DNA of 64,000 nucleotides, taken from contig NC_088296.1 of the NCBI RefSeq assembly GCF_032854445.1, positions 20,451,853-20,515,852 on the forward strand, in the 5' to 3' direction. Both the position numbers and the translations under genes were made by a program. The notes beneath the pieces were generated by a model. That model was not told the DNA's origin. It did no database searches and saw nothing but the letters and a program-made list of their open reading frames with translations. The stretch is from Liolophura sinensis (taxonomy: Eukaryota > Mollusca > Polyplacophora > Chitonida > Chitonidae). Positions 12,187 through 23,712 of the stretch are shown piece after piece (position 1 is the first letter of the stretch; each line of letters begins with the position of its first letter).

Positions 12187-15100
12187 CAGCTTTATGAGTA
12201 ATTCTAGACCAGTGACATCTAATGTATTGCAGTTACCTTGAACAGTAAGAATGTTAACTCTAAGGTAAAGAGACAGGAGGCCGTACTTGTTTATTATCAT
12301 TTGTAAACTGTTGTACATATATATGTGGTCACGGCTCTGATTTTACTCTCTGAGCTGTGGTGGTTTTATATTCCATTGACTACACAGTTCCCTCAATTTG
12401 CATTGTGGGTGGGAGAGTGGGAAAGGGAAGAAATTTGTAAGGTTGCATCTATTTTTCCTTATGTTCTTACGTGATTGTTAAACTCCGTAAAACATCTTGG
12501 CATATTAGGCGATTGGAAATCCAACATCGTGTCACTTATATAGCCAATGTAACTAAATGTGTAAAACAGAGATTATGTAATGTAACAGCGGAAATGGTTG
12601 ATTTCAGAGCTGTTATACAGCAGGAATAGCTTGCACCTGATTGGCTAAAATTGAGATTTCGAAGGCCTATATAGATAACAAAGCAATGTTTTTGATTTTC
12701 ACAGTGAGGGCTCCTTTTCTTACTTTGATCTCATTGTATACATCATCAGAGAAATCAAACCGTACGTTTTTGAAAACTTTTGATGAGATACTTTATCAAT
12801 ACATATACATGTATATTTAAATATGAATATGTGTACATATGCATTGAACACCCATTCAGTTCAACAAGGGAGCAAAATTTACTTAATTTAATTAATTAAA
12901 ATTGAAATTTTATGTCAAGGGAATGACGTCATGAATGATGTTCAACTTGATGTCAAATTGAATGTTGCAAATATAGCTACCAGTGATGAGGTTTTCATTG
13001 AAGTGAGTCCTCGGGTTAAATGAGTGGGAATGGAAATGTATTTTTTCTTTGTAGTTAAACTTCTGTTCGATTTAATAATTATTTGGCTTGTGGATGACTG
13101 AAGATATGAACACAAGTTCTCTTCTAGGCCTGATACATGTGTAACCTTGCCTCAGATGAAGCAACAGGTTAGCTATCATTAACATTAGGGGGTGCTTGGT
13201 GGTAGGCAAATAAGACCCAAACACAAAATCAGAGTGAGTGATGTATATTGCTGTCATCTGGGTGACTAGCCAGGCTGATGACTGTCCAAGGTGGTGAGTG
13301 ACTAACTCCTCCTGCCCTGTTCACATTAGGACTGGTCTTTTATAGCCCAGTGAGGCTCTTAGAGAAAGCATTCAGTTGCCCACCTGTGGGTGTCTATTCA
13401 GTGCTTAACTTAACTAAGATTTGTGTTTCCAAAACATTGCATTTAAAGACACTCTAAAAGGTACATGTAAAAACATTTAGCTGCTACTTAATCTGCTATT
13501 TATACCCTAAAGGTGTGTTCTACTTTTATAACTAAACATCATTTAATCGCTATGAAACCACATTGACTCATTTAATTTTACTGTAAATCCTCAATAACTT
13601 CTTAAATATCATTCCACCTGCAAGCTAGTAACCGTGACGACGAAGTACAAGTTAATATGGACACAGCCATATGCAATATCCCTACCTAATATGAATCACT
13701 AATGATGAATTTCTTCCCCAAAGTCTTTAAACCTAACTCATTCGTGTTGCCGAAAAGGTGGGAAGCCAACTCCTAGCTACAGCCTTACTACAGATGCCCG
13801 ATAAGGGCAATACCTAGAAAAACATCATGGCTCTGTTACCGAACTGAGAATTATTATTTTAGTGACTGAATATATCTTTAGATTGCTACATGTCCTTTGC
13901 TATTCATTCTTTATAGCGGTACTGGTACTGATTTTCTTTTAAATAATATAAGGATTTATAACTGGAAAAAAATATAGAAACTAGTCCACTATTAACCATT
14001 ATACCATTTATTCATTTGGAAATATTTCTAAAAAGCAGTCTCATATTTATAAGAATCGTCACCAATTATCGTTCGTTTTTGATACCTTTTAAACGAATAA
14101 AAACGAGTGTAAAATAAGAATTAAAAAAGAATTTGGTTATCTGTCATTCCTTTAAAACGACTGAAAAACATAGTAAAAACGCCTGTGTTGAGAAAAACGA
14201 CTTGGTGTGCTGTTCGTTTTTGGGCTGTGAGAAAGTAGTCCGTGTGTGTGAGACTTCAGAATCAGCGCTGTGGGATGTCCGATACATAGTTGACGGCCTG
14301 TGGCGCAGATCAAAAACTGCTGCCATGCAGTTTACACAACAACACTGTGAAGTACTTAATTTGTCACGTTTTAACCTCACCAATGCTAAACTTAAAATCG
14401 ACAAGTCCGGTTATAATACCAGCTCTTCATAATTTGACAAGTTCATGTATGCACCTAAGTATTGTAATTCATTTTTACTCGATAACCTTGCTGCATCTGT
14501 AGCCTACACCGGTCATGTGGCATGCTGTTGTTGTAATCAAGCAGTTTGAAAAACAAAACAATGGCTGCAGGGACTATTTGCCGATTTCAGCAGTAGGAGG
14601 CCGGTGTACTTATATCTCTGTTACACATCCCAATACGCTGTTGGTGTATTACTACGCTAACGATTTCGTGTTCTGTTCGTGTTTAAAGGCAGGTCTAACA
14701 TGTACAATGAAGTGTGCAACTTAAGCGAAAAGCGCAAAGTAAACCAATTGGTTAAACCACATAGGTTTTAACTAATTCATGATTAATAAGTAGATACAAC
14801 ACGATAATTGGGGACGGTTTCTAAGATAAAAGTTTATCAACAATACACAGCACGTGAATCAAATAGGTCTAGTTTGTATGTGAGTTATCACATTCAGCAG
14901 TGTTCAACAACAACATGTCGTGCATGGATTTGTTAAGGTTTACGAAGAATTTACACACAGGTTGTTGTCTTAATATTTTGATGTACTGTAGTTTGTTTGG
15001 ATGTTTGTTGTGTATCTTGGGCTCCAAAACTACTTGGTAAATATCTACAAAGATCTAAACAAAAAAGAAACACAAAAAAGAAAGAATGGCATCGTTTCAC

Positions 15101-15189
15101 TTAGCGTGACTTGTACCTTGCCAGTTATATCTAAAACCAATAGAAATTTCCAGACAATATACAAGTCAAGCAGGAAGTATTGTTGTTGA
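12187..15189. other. Non-coding stretch, no gene seen
   Basis: No domain, exon pair or array was recognised. A 99-codon frame at 14133-14432 overlaps an equally long antisense frame and looks like chance. Confidence 0.5.
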
Positions 15190-15712
15190 CAAAGAAAAAC
15201 TTGCAAGTTTTGTAAGACAACAACTAAAATGAAGTATATATATCAGATGAAAGAACTGTCCAGGAAAATAGTTAGATTTATCTTTTTAGAATATTTGTAA
15301 CCAAATAAAATAGTGTTAAAATAAGAGATTCTTCGTGATCTGTTGTGACCCAAAAGGTATCAATGAAGTCTTAACCATACTTTTTGTCTGATATAAGTTG
15401 ATCGTTTCAAGATCAAATCAGCTAATGCATTCGTAGATCTATATGGATATGCATTTTGAATGATCAAATGTAGCAGTGTTATGTGTATTGAGGAGCAAAA
15501 ACCTGACTTGAGGAGCAAAAACTTTACTTGAGGAGCAAAAACCTTACATGACATCACTGGTCCAAAAGTGGTCAGAAAAGAATCCCGTGTTTTAAATGCA
15601 TCTTATTTGATTAGAAACATTCTTAAAAAATAAACCAATCTGTTTTCCTGGACAGTGTTTAATGGTCTTTCATCTGATAAATGCTTCATTTTAGTGTTTT
15701 CTTTTCCATTAA
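15190..15712. mobile_element. Foldback element, copy 1
   Basis: Two arms of about 140-150 bp (15220-15358 and 15557-15710) are imperfect inverted copies of one another. Both carry, in opposite orientation, ACTAAAATGAAG, ATCAGATGAAAG and ACTGTCCAGGAAAA. The centre holds three tandem 22-bp copies around GAGGAGCAAAAAC (15483-15550). A second copy with the same arms lies at 28485. No transposase is present, so this looks like a non-autonomous foldback or MITE-like DNA element. Confidence 0.65.
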
Positions 15713-15808
15713 TTAGTGAGTACACAGTGGTTGACTGTACAGATTGATGCTTGATAGGTTAGTCTTGTAGTGCATCACAGTTCACTCAGAGCACTGGCAT
15801 CAATTTGA

Positions 15809-15985
15809 TCACTGTGATGTCCAGCTAATGCCGGCTTCATGTAGCGCTGGCCCTACGTGGGGAGGCCTGACAGTCACCTGCAGATGGGTATCGGTTTCCC
15901 TCAGGCTCTGTTCGGGTTTCCTCCCACCACAATGCTGGCCATCGTCATATGAGAGCGATATTCTTGAGGCTGATACAACAAGCCC
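15809..15985 (+). mobile_element. SINE-A, degenerate
   Basis: The body is recognisable by TTTCCTCCCACCACAATGC and GATATTCTTGAG. The tail is lost. Confidence 0.55.
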
Positions 15986-16774
15986 ACCTCAGACAATTCA
16001 AGCTGATACATCAGTGTGGATCACACGCTTTTGCGGTGATCTATGTCTATAATTCAACTAAATCACCCCACCTCTCACAATTGTTTATGGGCATATAATA
16101 TGGAATCATGAATGTGTGGCCATGTCACACATTTAGGCCCATACACTCGGACATTGGTGTTTACAAATTCCGTCATGTTCTCTTTGGCTATCACTTTTCT
16201 CGAATATGTTCCAATGCAATAGTTGTAAAAAAAAAATTTGCGGACTTAGTTTCTGAATGAAAATTTGCTAGCAGTATTTTACTTTATATTAGAGGGTCGG
16301 AGGTGACAGTGATGTTTTGTTCTTTTTAAACAGTAAATTATCTTTAAATTGGATTTGCTGAAAAAACACTTCTATACCTGTTTTTGTGGAATTAGTATCG
16401 TGAATGATGTATTATTTAAAGACAGAAACTCATTTACTGTTTTCATTTTTTGTTGTTGTTGTTTTCCGTAACCTGTGGCAGTGTCAGGTCTTGGCTTTGT
16501 AGAAAAGAAATTGTTTTCATCGTAAATAGGGTTTTTTTTTCTTCTGCAAGAAATGAACATTGCAGTGCAGTCTTCAAAAAGGGGGATAATTGTGTGCATC
16601 CGTGAATAAAAAAAGAGACAAAAAAAAACAAAAAAAAACAACAACCAACAACAATAATTTCTTTTGGTTTTTAGTTCTGTGGTTAGCAGCATGAGACAAA
16701 TAATTCATGGAAGTAGTCAAGCTTAATTTGTTTCCCCAGGGATTTAATAACTCTACTTGTTAATGTAGTGGAAG
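15986..16774. other. Non-coding stretch, nothing recognised
   Basis: Contains a GTT/AAC-rich low-complexity patch near 16450 and an A-rich one near 16615. No gene was seen. Confidence 0.5.
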
Positions 16775-16995
16775 GCTTCAGTGGCCAAAGGGTCAGCATG
16801 TCAGCGCGTTGCAGTGACAGAGTAGCCCCTCAGCTCATGCTGGGTTTATCTGCAGTCAGATGGGGGAAGGTCTTCCAGCGGGCGATTGTGGGTTTCCCCA
16901 TGGGCGCTGTCCAGTTTCCTCCCTCTCTTCCTCCCTTCCCCTAATGGTGGTCGCCTTTAGTTACGGGCTGAGACACCAATCAAATAAATAACTAA
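16775..16995 (+). mobile_element. SINE-A, degenerate full-length
   Basis: Head, body and AAATAAATAA tail can be followed, with many substitutions and extra pyrimidine runs near 16920. Confidence 0.5.
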
Positions 16996-17134
16996 AACGT
17001 TTTTGCAAGCTGTGTCATTAGTTAATTGTACCATTAACTGTAGCCTGGCAAAGCGTTAAAAATCAAATAAATCCTGTAGCTTTGTCCTGAAAAATACCGT
17101 GTTATATTCCTCAATTTCATTAAGCATTTAACTG

Positions 17135-17757
17135 TACAGTGTAATGGTCTACAATGTCAGATTGTACAGTGTAATTGTCTACAATATCAGACTGTACAGT
17201 GTAATGGTCTACAATATCAGACTGTACAGTGTAATTGTCGAGAGTGTCGCTGATTGTACAGCGTAATTGTGTACAATATCACTGACTGTACAGTGCAATC
17301 GTCTACAATATCACTGACTGTACAGTGTGATTGTCTACAATATCAATGACTGTACAGTGTAATTGTGTACAATATCAATGACTGTACAGTGTAATTGTCG
17401 AGAGTGTCGCTGATTGTACAGTGTAATTGTGTACAATATCACTGTACAGTGCAATCGTCTACAATATCACTGACTGTACACTGTGATTGTCTACAATATC
17501 AATGACTGTACAGTGTAATTGTCTACAATATCAATGACTGTACAGTGTAATTGTCGAGAGTGTCGCTGATTGTACAGGGTAAATTGTGTACAATATCACT
17601 GACTGTAAAGTGCAATCGTCTACAATATCACTGACTGTACAGTGTGATTGTCTACAATATCACTGACTGTACAGTGTAATTGTCTACAGTGTCGCTGATT
17701 GTACAGTGTGATTGTCTACAATATCACTGACTGTATCCAGTGTAATTACCTACATTA
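17135..17757. repeat. 32-bp tandem array
   Basis: About 19 copies of a 32-bp unit including GACTGTACAGTGTAATTGTC and TACAATATCA. A marker variant with GTCGAGAGTGTCGCTG occurs at 17237, 17397 and 17553, indicating a higher-order unit of about 160 bp (five monomers). Confidence 0.95.
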
Positions 17758-18031
17758 TCATTTAGAAGTGAACAACTCCCGTATAATAGGTTACTGTAAT
17801 TCACCCGAAGTAGAGAGCACTTCTCAGGTAACATGTTTGGCTTTGTTCCGATTCATTCCATTCCTCAACCTTATAGGATTACTTAAGAGATTTTGTGAAG
17901 TTTTATTAATTTCTTATCAGAAGAACTCAGTGTTTGCATCAAAAATATCATATTGAGGCCTTTATGTCCCTCTGAAAGTGAAAAATCATTGCTTGATTAT
18001 TACATGTATAAGTATGTATGTGACTTGGTGC

Positions 18032-18160
18032 AGTCTGTTACAGTATCAGTTTTGAGATTAGTTATTGCAGGGTCTGTTACAGTATCAGTTTTGAGATTAG
18101 CTATTGCAGGGTCTGTTACAATATACGGTATCTGTTTTGTGATTAGTTATTGTAGGGTCC
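18032..18160. repeat. 45-bp repeat, three copies
   Basis: Three copies of a unit containing TCTGTTACAGTATCAG and TTATTGCAGGG. The third is diverged. Confidence 0.85.
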
Positions 18161-18597
18161 ATGTTATTTGATATAATTAATATTCTAGGCACATCATATC
18201 TGCAGAAAGAAAAGATGTTATTTACTTTGATAACACTGAGAGCAGCTAAAAAACGTTCAACGAAAGTGCATTAGTTTGTAAGCAGTATTTGTGTTAATTG
18301 GAGAGGCAAGGTCAATATCAGTGTTATAGGTGTACCTGTATGTAGGTGATTGCAAGTGGACAATGAAGGATAGGTTTACACAGGTGTAACTGACCTGGAT
18401 ACCTCTAAAATGGGTCACAGCTATCAAGTGTGGTGGGTGGGGGAGAGGGGAAGTGATACTGTATTATTGTGTTTTTACTTGATCAGTTGTGAGAAATGTT
18501 TTTACCTGTGTGTTAGCTGTGCTCGATAAGTCAGAAGGGGATCAAAGAATCGGGCAGGTGTTGCTATGGAAAATGCACAGATATACTGTAATTGATT

Positions 18598-18690
18598 AAA
18601 AATTTTGTTCATGACTGGGTTGCTCATTTTACCAGATTCTGAGAGAAACATGATTTGAGGTCTGCTTGGAAAGTTCTGCATTAAGTCCAG
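18598..18690 (+). repeat. Dispersed repeat R3, with satellite-like segment
   Basis: Matches 2993-3190 (TTCATGACT, AGATTCTGAGAG, GAGGTCTGCTTGGA). Its reverse complement also resembles the 55-bp satellite monomer (CTCAGAATCTGGTAAAATG), which links the satellite to this dispersed repeat. Confidence 0.5.
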
Positions 18691-19072
18691 GAAGTTGACA
18701 AGATGCGCCCTTGTGTAGTGAAAACAAAATGGCCACCAATGTGGTGAAGTATAGGGGGGAAAAAGGCCCGTCTTTGCCACTTGGCCAGTGACCTGGTTGT
18801 ACAAAATAACATCACGCAAACTCTACAGAAATACTTGGACTATCTGAAAAGCTGAAAATTATACAGACCCACCAAATACACTATCACTGACAGGAATTCT
18901 ATATTTTTCGTATACCATAAGGTTGGAACTACGTTTTTCCCAACCTAGTCTGTTACTAAAGAGATCGCATGTTCCAGCTCCCAAGTTGTCTTACTAAACA
19001 GCATGATATCTTGGTAAAAAAAATACAAGTTTTAGCACCAAAGGTATAATGTGGTAAGTGTTTATTTCCAGC

Positions 19073-19380
19073 ATAGTCTAGAGCATCCACCTTGGGAGCG
19101 GTAGATCCAGGGTAAATCCTTTGTCGAGTCACACCTAAGACTTTAAAAGAGGAAGTTGTAACTTCCTCGCTTGGCGTTCAGCATGAATGGGATAGTGCAA
19201 CGACTGGTTGACCCGTATCAGTATAATGGCTCGGGCGGGGCGGCTTACTTGCCTTCGGTAAGGCGTTGTAGTGAAGCAGCACTAGATAAAAGAGGGATGG
19301 AAATCCGCCCTGCAACAAGGAGGCACATTACATGCACTCTGAGGACTCATTCAAGCATATTCAGAAGGCATTATTCTGGG
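19073..19380 (+). mobile_element. SINE-B, nearly full-length
   Basis: The head has an anticodon loop CTTGGGA and B-box-like GGTAAATCC. The body contains GAGGAAGTTGTAACTTCCTC, a palindrome, and the GGCTTACTTGCCTTCGGTAA block shared with the copies at 30589, 38805 and 61783. Confidence 0.75.
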
Positions 19381-19494
19381 CAGACTTGAAATTATTCTTG
19401 TGAAGCCCTGAAACTGGCCGATCCAACCAATGTGGTTTTGTCTCTGAAATCAAATTACAAATATGCATAAATAGCACTGAAAGTTGCTCTTTCA
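19381..19494 (-). repeat. Dispersed repeat R1, inverted copy
   Basis: The reverse complement matches 10071-10192. It abuts the 5' target-site duplication of the SINE-A at 19504. Confidence 0.65.
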
Positions 19495-19503
19495 TATGCA
19501 ACA

Positions 19504-19764
19504 GGGGGCCTCCGTGGCTCAGTTGGTTAGCTCGCTAGCACAGCATAATGACCCAGAAGCCTCTCACCAGTGTGCTTGCTGTGAGCTCATGCTGGCTTCC
19601 TCTCCGGCCGTATGTGGGAAGGTCTACCAGCAACCTGCGGATTGTCGTGGGTTTCCCCCCGGGCAATGCCTGGTTTCCACCCACCATAATGCTGGCTGAC
19701 GTCGTATAAGTGAAATATTCTTGAGTACAGCATAAAATACCAATCAAATAAATAAATAAGCAGG
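19504..19764 (+). mobile_element. SINE-A, full-length with TSD
   Basis: Complete head (A-box TGGCTCAGTTGGTTAGC), body and AAATAAATAAATAAG tail. Flanked by TCATATGCAACA (19492-19503) and TCATATGCGACA (19765-19776), a 12-bp target-site duplication with one change. The B-box region is partly deleted. Confidence 0.85.
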
Positions 19765-19937
19765 TCATATGCGACAAGGATGAGGTATGGAGAAATGAGC
19801 AGTATGATAATCAGGACCTTTATCTATATATGCCCAATACCAAGGCAGCTGGTTATTCAGATAAACTATGGTGCACCATTTTCTTTGATTTATTTTTTTG
19901 TTTTTTTTTTTCTTCTTTTACATGGTACTCAACTTCA

Positions 19938-20172
19938 TTTATTTATTTACTTATTTGATTGTTGTTTTTTCACCTAACTCAAGAATATTTTACCCATTAT
20001 GGTGGTGGAAACTTGAAAGATCCTAGGGAAACCCACTACCATACTCAGTTTCCTGCAGACCTTCCCACATAGGACCAGAGAAGAAGCCAGCATGAGCTGG
20101 ACTTGAACTCACTTGAACTGGGTCATTGGGCCACCCTGATGCATTAATCACCTAGGTCATGAAGGCCCTCCA
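19938..20172 (-). mobile_element. SINE-A, inverted and diverged
   Basis: Antisense copy with a TTTATTTACTTATTTGATT tail, CTCAAGAATATTTTACCC, and a head recognisable near 20165. Confidence 0.7.
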
Positions 20173-20861
20173 GTTATCTTTGGGTATCAAACAGTCTTCT
20201 AGTTATAGGATACATGTTTATTGCTCATGGAAAAATATTTCTGTAATAGAAATAAACATTGGATCAATATCTACATGCATGGTGATTATAGTGTGTTTGT
20301 TATAGGCCTTTCTGTTCTATATGGACTGGGGCAGTGAGAATGTTCTGACTTCATGATAAGGTGAACTAAAAGGGCAAGTGAAGTGGGGAGGGGGAAGATA
20401 GGGTTAACATGATCCCCTTGTGGGCCTGTGTACGGGTGACATGCAGCATATATCACTTCGATTTTGAATACTGGTAGGTGCTTGAATGTAAGTCAAGGAA
20501 AAGTCGACAGCAACTTATTTTCCTCATTACCTCTATGAATCCTGTATTACAGGGAGCTCTTAGTGGGACAGAGTATTGGTAGGACAGGCTGCAGGGTCAG
20601 ATTCGAAGGAGACTGACTGGGGAGGTGAGGGGAGGACCTATGTCCTGCTCTTGTGTTTTTCGTATTTTGGGGGGGGGGGGTGGGGGGATGGATGGTTAGA
20701 GGGTGGCATTGTCTAGGCCACCTTTCCCTCAGCCCAGCCAAACTAAACTGACCCTTACAACCCAGGTGGACTGAGTGTATATCTCTCATTATCATGATAG
20801 TTGAAACTGGCCAGGTTCTTGTGATAAAGAGAAGCCTTTCAATCATTATACCCCAAGATTC
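20173..20861. other. Non-coding stretch, nothing recognised
   Basis: Contains a G tract near 20672 (C-rich on the other strand). No gene was recognised. Confidence 0.5.
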
Positions 20862-21370
20862 AACCATGCGTGTACCCCATATACCAGGGATGGGAGCTCC
20901 TAATAGTGCATCTATCAACAGTTCATAATAAATCCCTGTGCTCTGTTACCAAGTATTTGACACGCTCTCTCCCTGTTAGCACCAGTTTCCGTCTTTAGAA
21001 TCTCTCTCTCCCTCTCTCCCTCTCTTTCTCTCTCATAGCCAAAGCTTGCAACATGCTTGTACTCCATGTACTGGAGTTCCTAATAGTTCACAGTTGTACC
21101 CCGTCATCTCAAGAGTTCCTAGTAATCCCTGTGCTCTGTTACCCTGTGTTTTAGGCGCCCGTCCCTGCTAGTACTGCTCCTCTCCCCCCCCCCCCTTCTC
21201 CTTAGAATCGCTCTCTTTCTGCCTCTTTAATAGCCAAAACTGCCAACATGCCTGTAACCTGTATATTTGAGAGTTCCTCTTAATCTCTCTGCTGTGTTTC
21301 TCTGTGTTAATTTGATTGTTCCCCCTCCCTGAGCCCTTCTCCATCTCCCTCCCTCCTTCTTTCTCTAAGC

Positions 21371-21412
<42 letters not shown>

Positions 21413-21420
21413 CCACTATA
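20862..21420. repeat. Degenerate 190-bp triplication with CT tracts
   Basis: Three diverged units begin at 20862, 21047 and 21243. Each has CAAC-ATGC-TGTA, a GAGTTCCTAATAGT-type block, CCCTGTGCTCTGTTACC and a CT-rich run. The last run is a (CT)n microsatellite around 21370-21408. Confidence 0.75.
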
Positions 21421-21939
21421 GCTCTCTTATAGGCTTGCTCCCTGGCTCACACTGCGTCCCAGGCTATAACCTTCTACATGGGGGCAAAGCTTTCACCGCC
21501 AGCAGGCAAGTTTGACAGAGCCAGCTCCGCTCTAACACCATGCTATGACCTACTTTCATATTAATGAGCTGGTGAAAGTAGTTCCGGCATTGAACCAAAA
21601 GCCTTAAGACCTTGCATGACCATCAGTTTTAGGTTAGAGAGGCCAGCCAGTCCCTGAAGCACCCTGATCAGGTCACCCAGGACATACACAGCTGCTGCGG
21701 CCACCTATAACAACAGGTAGCTAGCTGAGTCCCCTTGCCCTCCCCCCAGCTCAGTAAGGCCGTCCCCCTGTCCCCTGATCCATATATATGTTTACATAAA
21801 TACATGCGGGTTCAACATTGAACTACTCTGGTTTATTCATGCTCTACCAGGTGTAACCTATTTTTTTTTTTTATTAGAGAGTATGTTTGTGTAGATGTAC
21901 ATGTGTTTATAAAATACCAAGACCAGTTAACTAGAAGAA
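21421..21939. other. Non-coding stretch, nothing recognised
   Basis: No gene or repeat family was recognised. Confidence 0.5.
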
Positions 21940-22195
21940 GCTCTTCTTCACATTGCCTCAGTTTTCTTCACATTGCCTCAGTCTTCTTCATATTGCTTAT
22001 GTCTTCTTTACATCACCTCGTTCTTCTTCACATCGCCTCAGTCTTCTTCACATTGCTTATGTCTTCGTCATATTGCTTATATCTTCTTCACATTGCCTCG
22101 GTCTTCTTCACATTGCCTCGGTCTTCTTCACATTGCCACAGTCTTCTTCACATTGCCACAGTCTTCTTCACAGTGCCTCAGTCTTGCTTCTTTAT
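21940..22195. repeat. 20-bp minisatellite
   Basis: About 12 copies of CACATTGCCTCAGTCTTCTT with substitutions. All three forward frames stay open because the unit has no stop. Confidence 0.9.
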
Positions 22196-22340
22196 ATTAC
22201 CAAGTTTTCTTCATGTTATTTTTCAAAGTCGTCTTCATTCATCCAAAAATGTACCAACTTCGACCCAATCAAAACATTGCACTTTTTGGCGTATCTAAAT
22301 GTCGTAAAATTTCCCTTTTGGTGATGGAATTTTGAAAATT

Positions 22341-22421
22341 TGGCTTCCCTCCACCATATTGCTGGCCACTGTCATATTTAAGGGGAAATATTCTTGAGTT
22401 CGGCACAAAACCATAAATAAC
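22341..22421 (+). mobile_element. SINE-A 3' fragment
   Basis: Has CCACCATATTGCTGGCC and GAAATATTCTTGAG followed by a short A-rich end. Confidence 0.6.
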
Positions 22422-22849
22422 ATCAGTCACCAACATAAAAAGAAAATTAATGAAATAAAAACCAGGTATAACCAGTTTTGTCATGAGTACAGTTTTGTAC
22501 ATGTACATATATTTACAAAGTATTAGTGTTCTCTTCAAACCTTGCTGTAAGTTATTCTGATTGGATTGCCAGTACAATCAAGCCATTCGGCAGAAGTTCA
22601 AATCCAAACACAGTCATTCAGGTTGTGTTTTTCTCTCATTGCGAAAAAAAAGTCCATTAAATTTACCTGTTGATGGTAGCTGTGGACGAATGCCTGGACA
22701 GAAGTTGCTGGCACCTTTGGTGTTCACCCTCTCACACCCCCAACCACCCCCCAAACACCAAGCTTGGCCTATTAATGCGAATGTCGAAATGATCCTACAG
22801 AATATAAATACAGGTTCACTGTTCTTGTGTTATGTTATACAGCATGGTA

Positions 22850-23106
22850 GCGTGGTGTTGTTGGTTAGCACGCTAGCGCAGCGTAATGACTCAGGAGTCT
22901 CTCACCAATGCGGTCGCTGTGAGTTTAAGTCCAGCTCATGCTGGCTTCCTCTCCGGTCGTAAGTGGGAAGGTCTGTCAGCAACCTGCGGATGGCCGTGGG
23001 TTTCCCCCGGGCTCTGCCCGGTTTCCACCCACCATAATGCTGTCCGCCGTCGTACAAGTGAAATATTCTAGAGTACGGCGTAAAACATCAATCAAATAAA
23101 TAAATG
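22850..23106 (+). mobile_element. SINE-A, near full-length
   Basis: Good match from TTGGTTAGCACGCTAGC through the body to an AAATAAATAAATG tail. The first bases of the A-box are diverged. Confidence 0.8.
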
Positions 23107-23564
23107 AATAGTATGGTGTTCAGTTCTCATACCAGTTTGCTTAATTTAGTCCATCGTTCTGTGTCTTAATAAAGAACATGAATCATGTTTAATATTAGTG
23201 GCTCACAAGTGTATCAGTTATTTGCCAAAGGCCTGTGGTTTATTCAAGGCATGCTAGTTTTTACCATCCATGAATCTCACTGCTGTCTCGAGTGCAGTAT
23301 ATTTGATTATAAGGCCTCGGTCATCCAAATTGGAGAACATCCGGTACCAGGCGTTGTAGAATAAAATTTTGATTTTTTTGATTGGTGTCTTTTTCACGTG
23401 TACGACAGCAGCCAGTGTTGCATGGTGGGAGGAAACTGACCAGAGCTACAACCATCTGTACGTAGCTCACAGACTTTTAACCCTTTGCCTTCGTTTAAGG
23501 TGAAGAACCTTTCGTATGACATTGAGAAATAAAATGCATTTCTTTTCTTGTTTCTGTTTCATAG
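23107..23564. other. Intron upstream of the first visible exon
   Basis: Ends in the TTTCATAG acceptor of the first exon. An inverted, decayed SINE-A fragment lies at 23374-23460. No exon for Ig1 or a signal peptide was seen here or further upstream. Confidence 0.6.
23374..23460 (-). mobile_element. SINE-A fragment, inverted
   Basis: TTTTGATTGGTGTC followed by GTACGACAGCAGCCAG and GGTGGGAGGAAACTG, read antisense. Degenerate. Confidence 0.5.
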
Positions 23565-23712
23565 AAATTGTGAAGCGGTTTGATGCTCGTCCAGAAAAAC
23601 AGACCCATGCAATTGGAGGCGTGGCCAGATTTGAGTGTGGCATAAATGGAGCCCGAGACACTCGTTTGCTGTGGGAAAAAGTTGAGCGAAACACGAATCT
23701 CAATGGAGAACG
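23565..23712 (+). CDS. Receptor exon 1 in window: first half of Ig (Ig2)
   Basis: Acceptor TTTCATAG, donor GTAAGG. Enters in phase 1 and leaves in phase 2. [10 protein letters not shown] holds the first Ig cysteine and LLWEK the core tryptophan. The phase-1 entry shows at least one coding exon upstream. Confidence 0.9.

Larger units (their letters stand above)
17758..19072. other. Non-coding stretch with small repeats
   Basis: Apart from the 45-bp repeat at 18032 and the R3 copy at 18598, nothing was recognised. Confidence 0.5.

Noticed and set aside
14133-14432. 99-codon frame with an overlapping antisense frame
   Set aside because: No family recognised; frames on both strands suggest chance.
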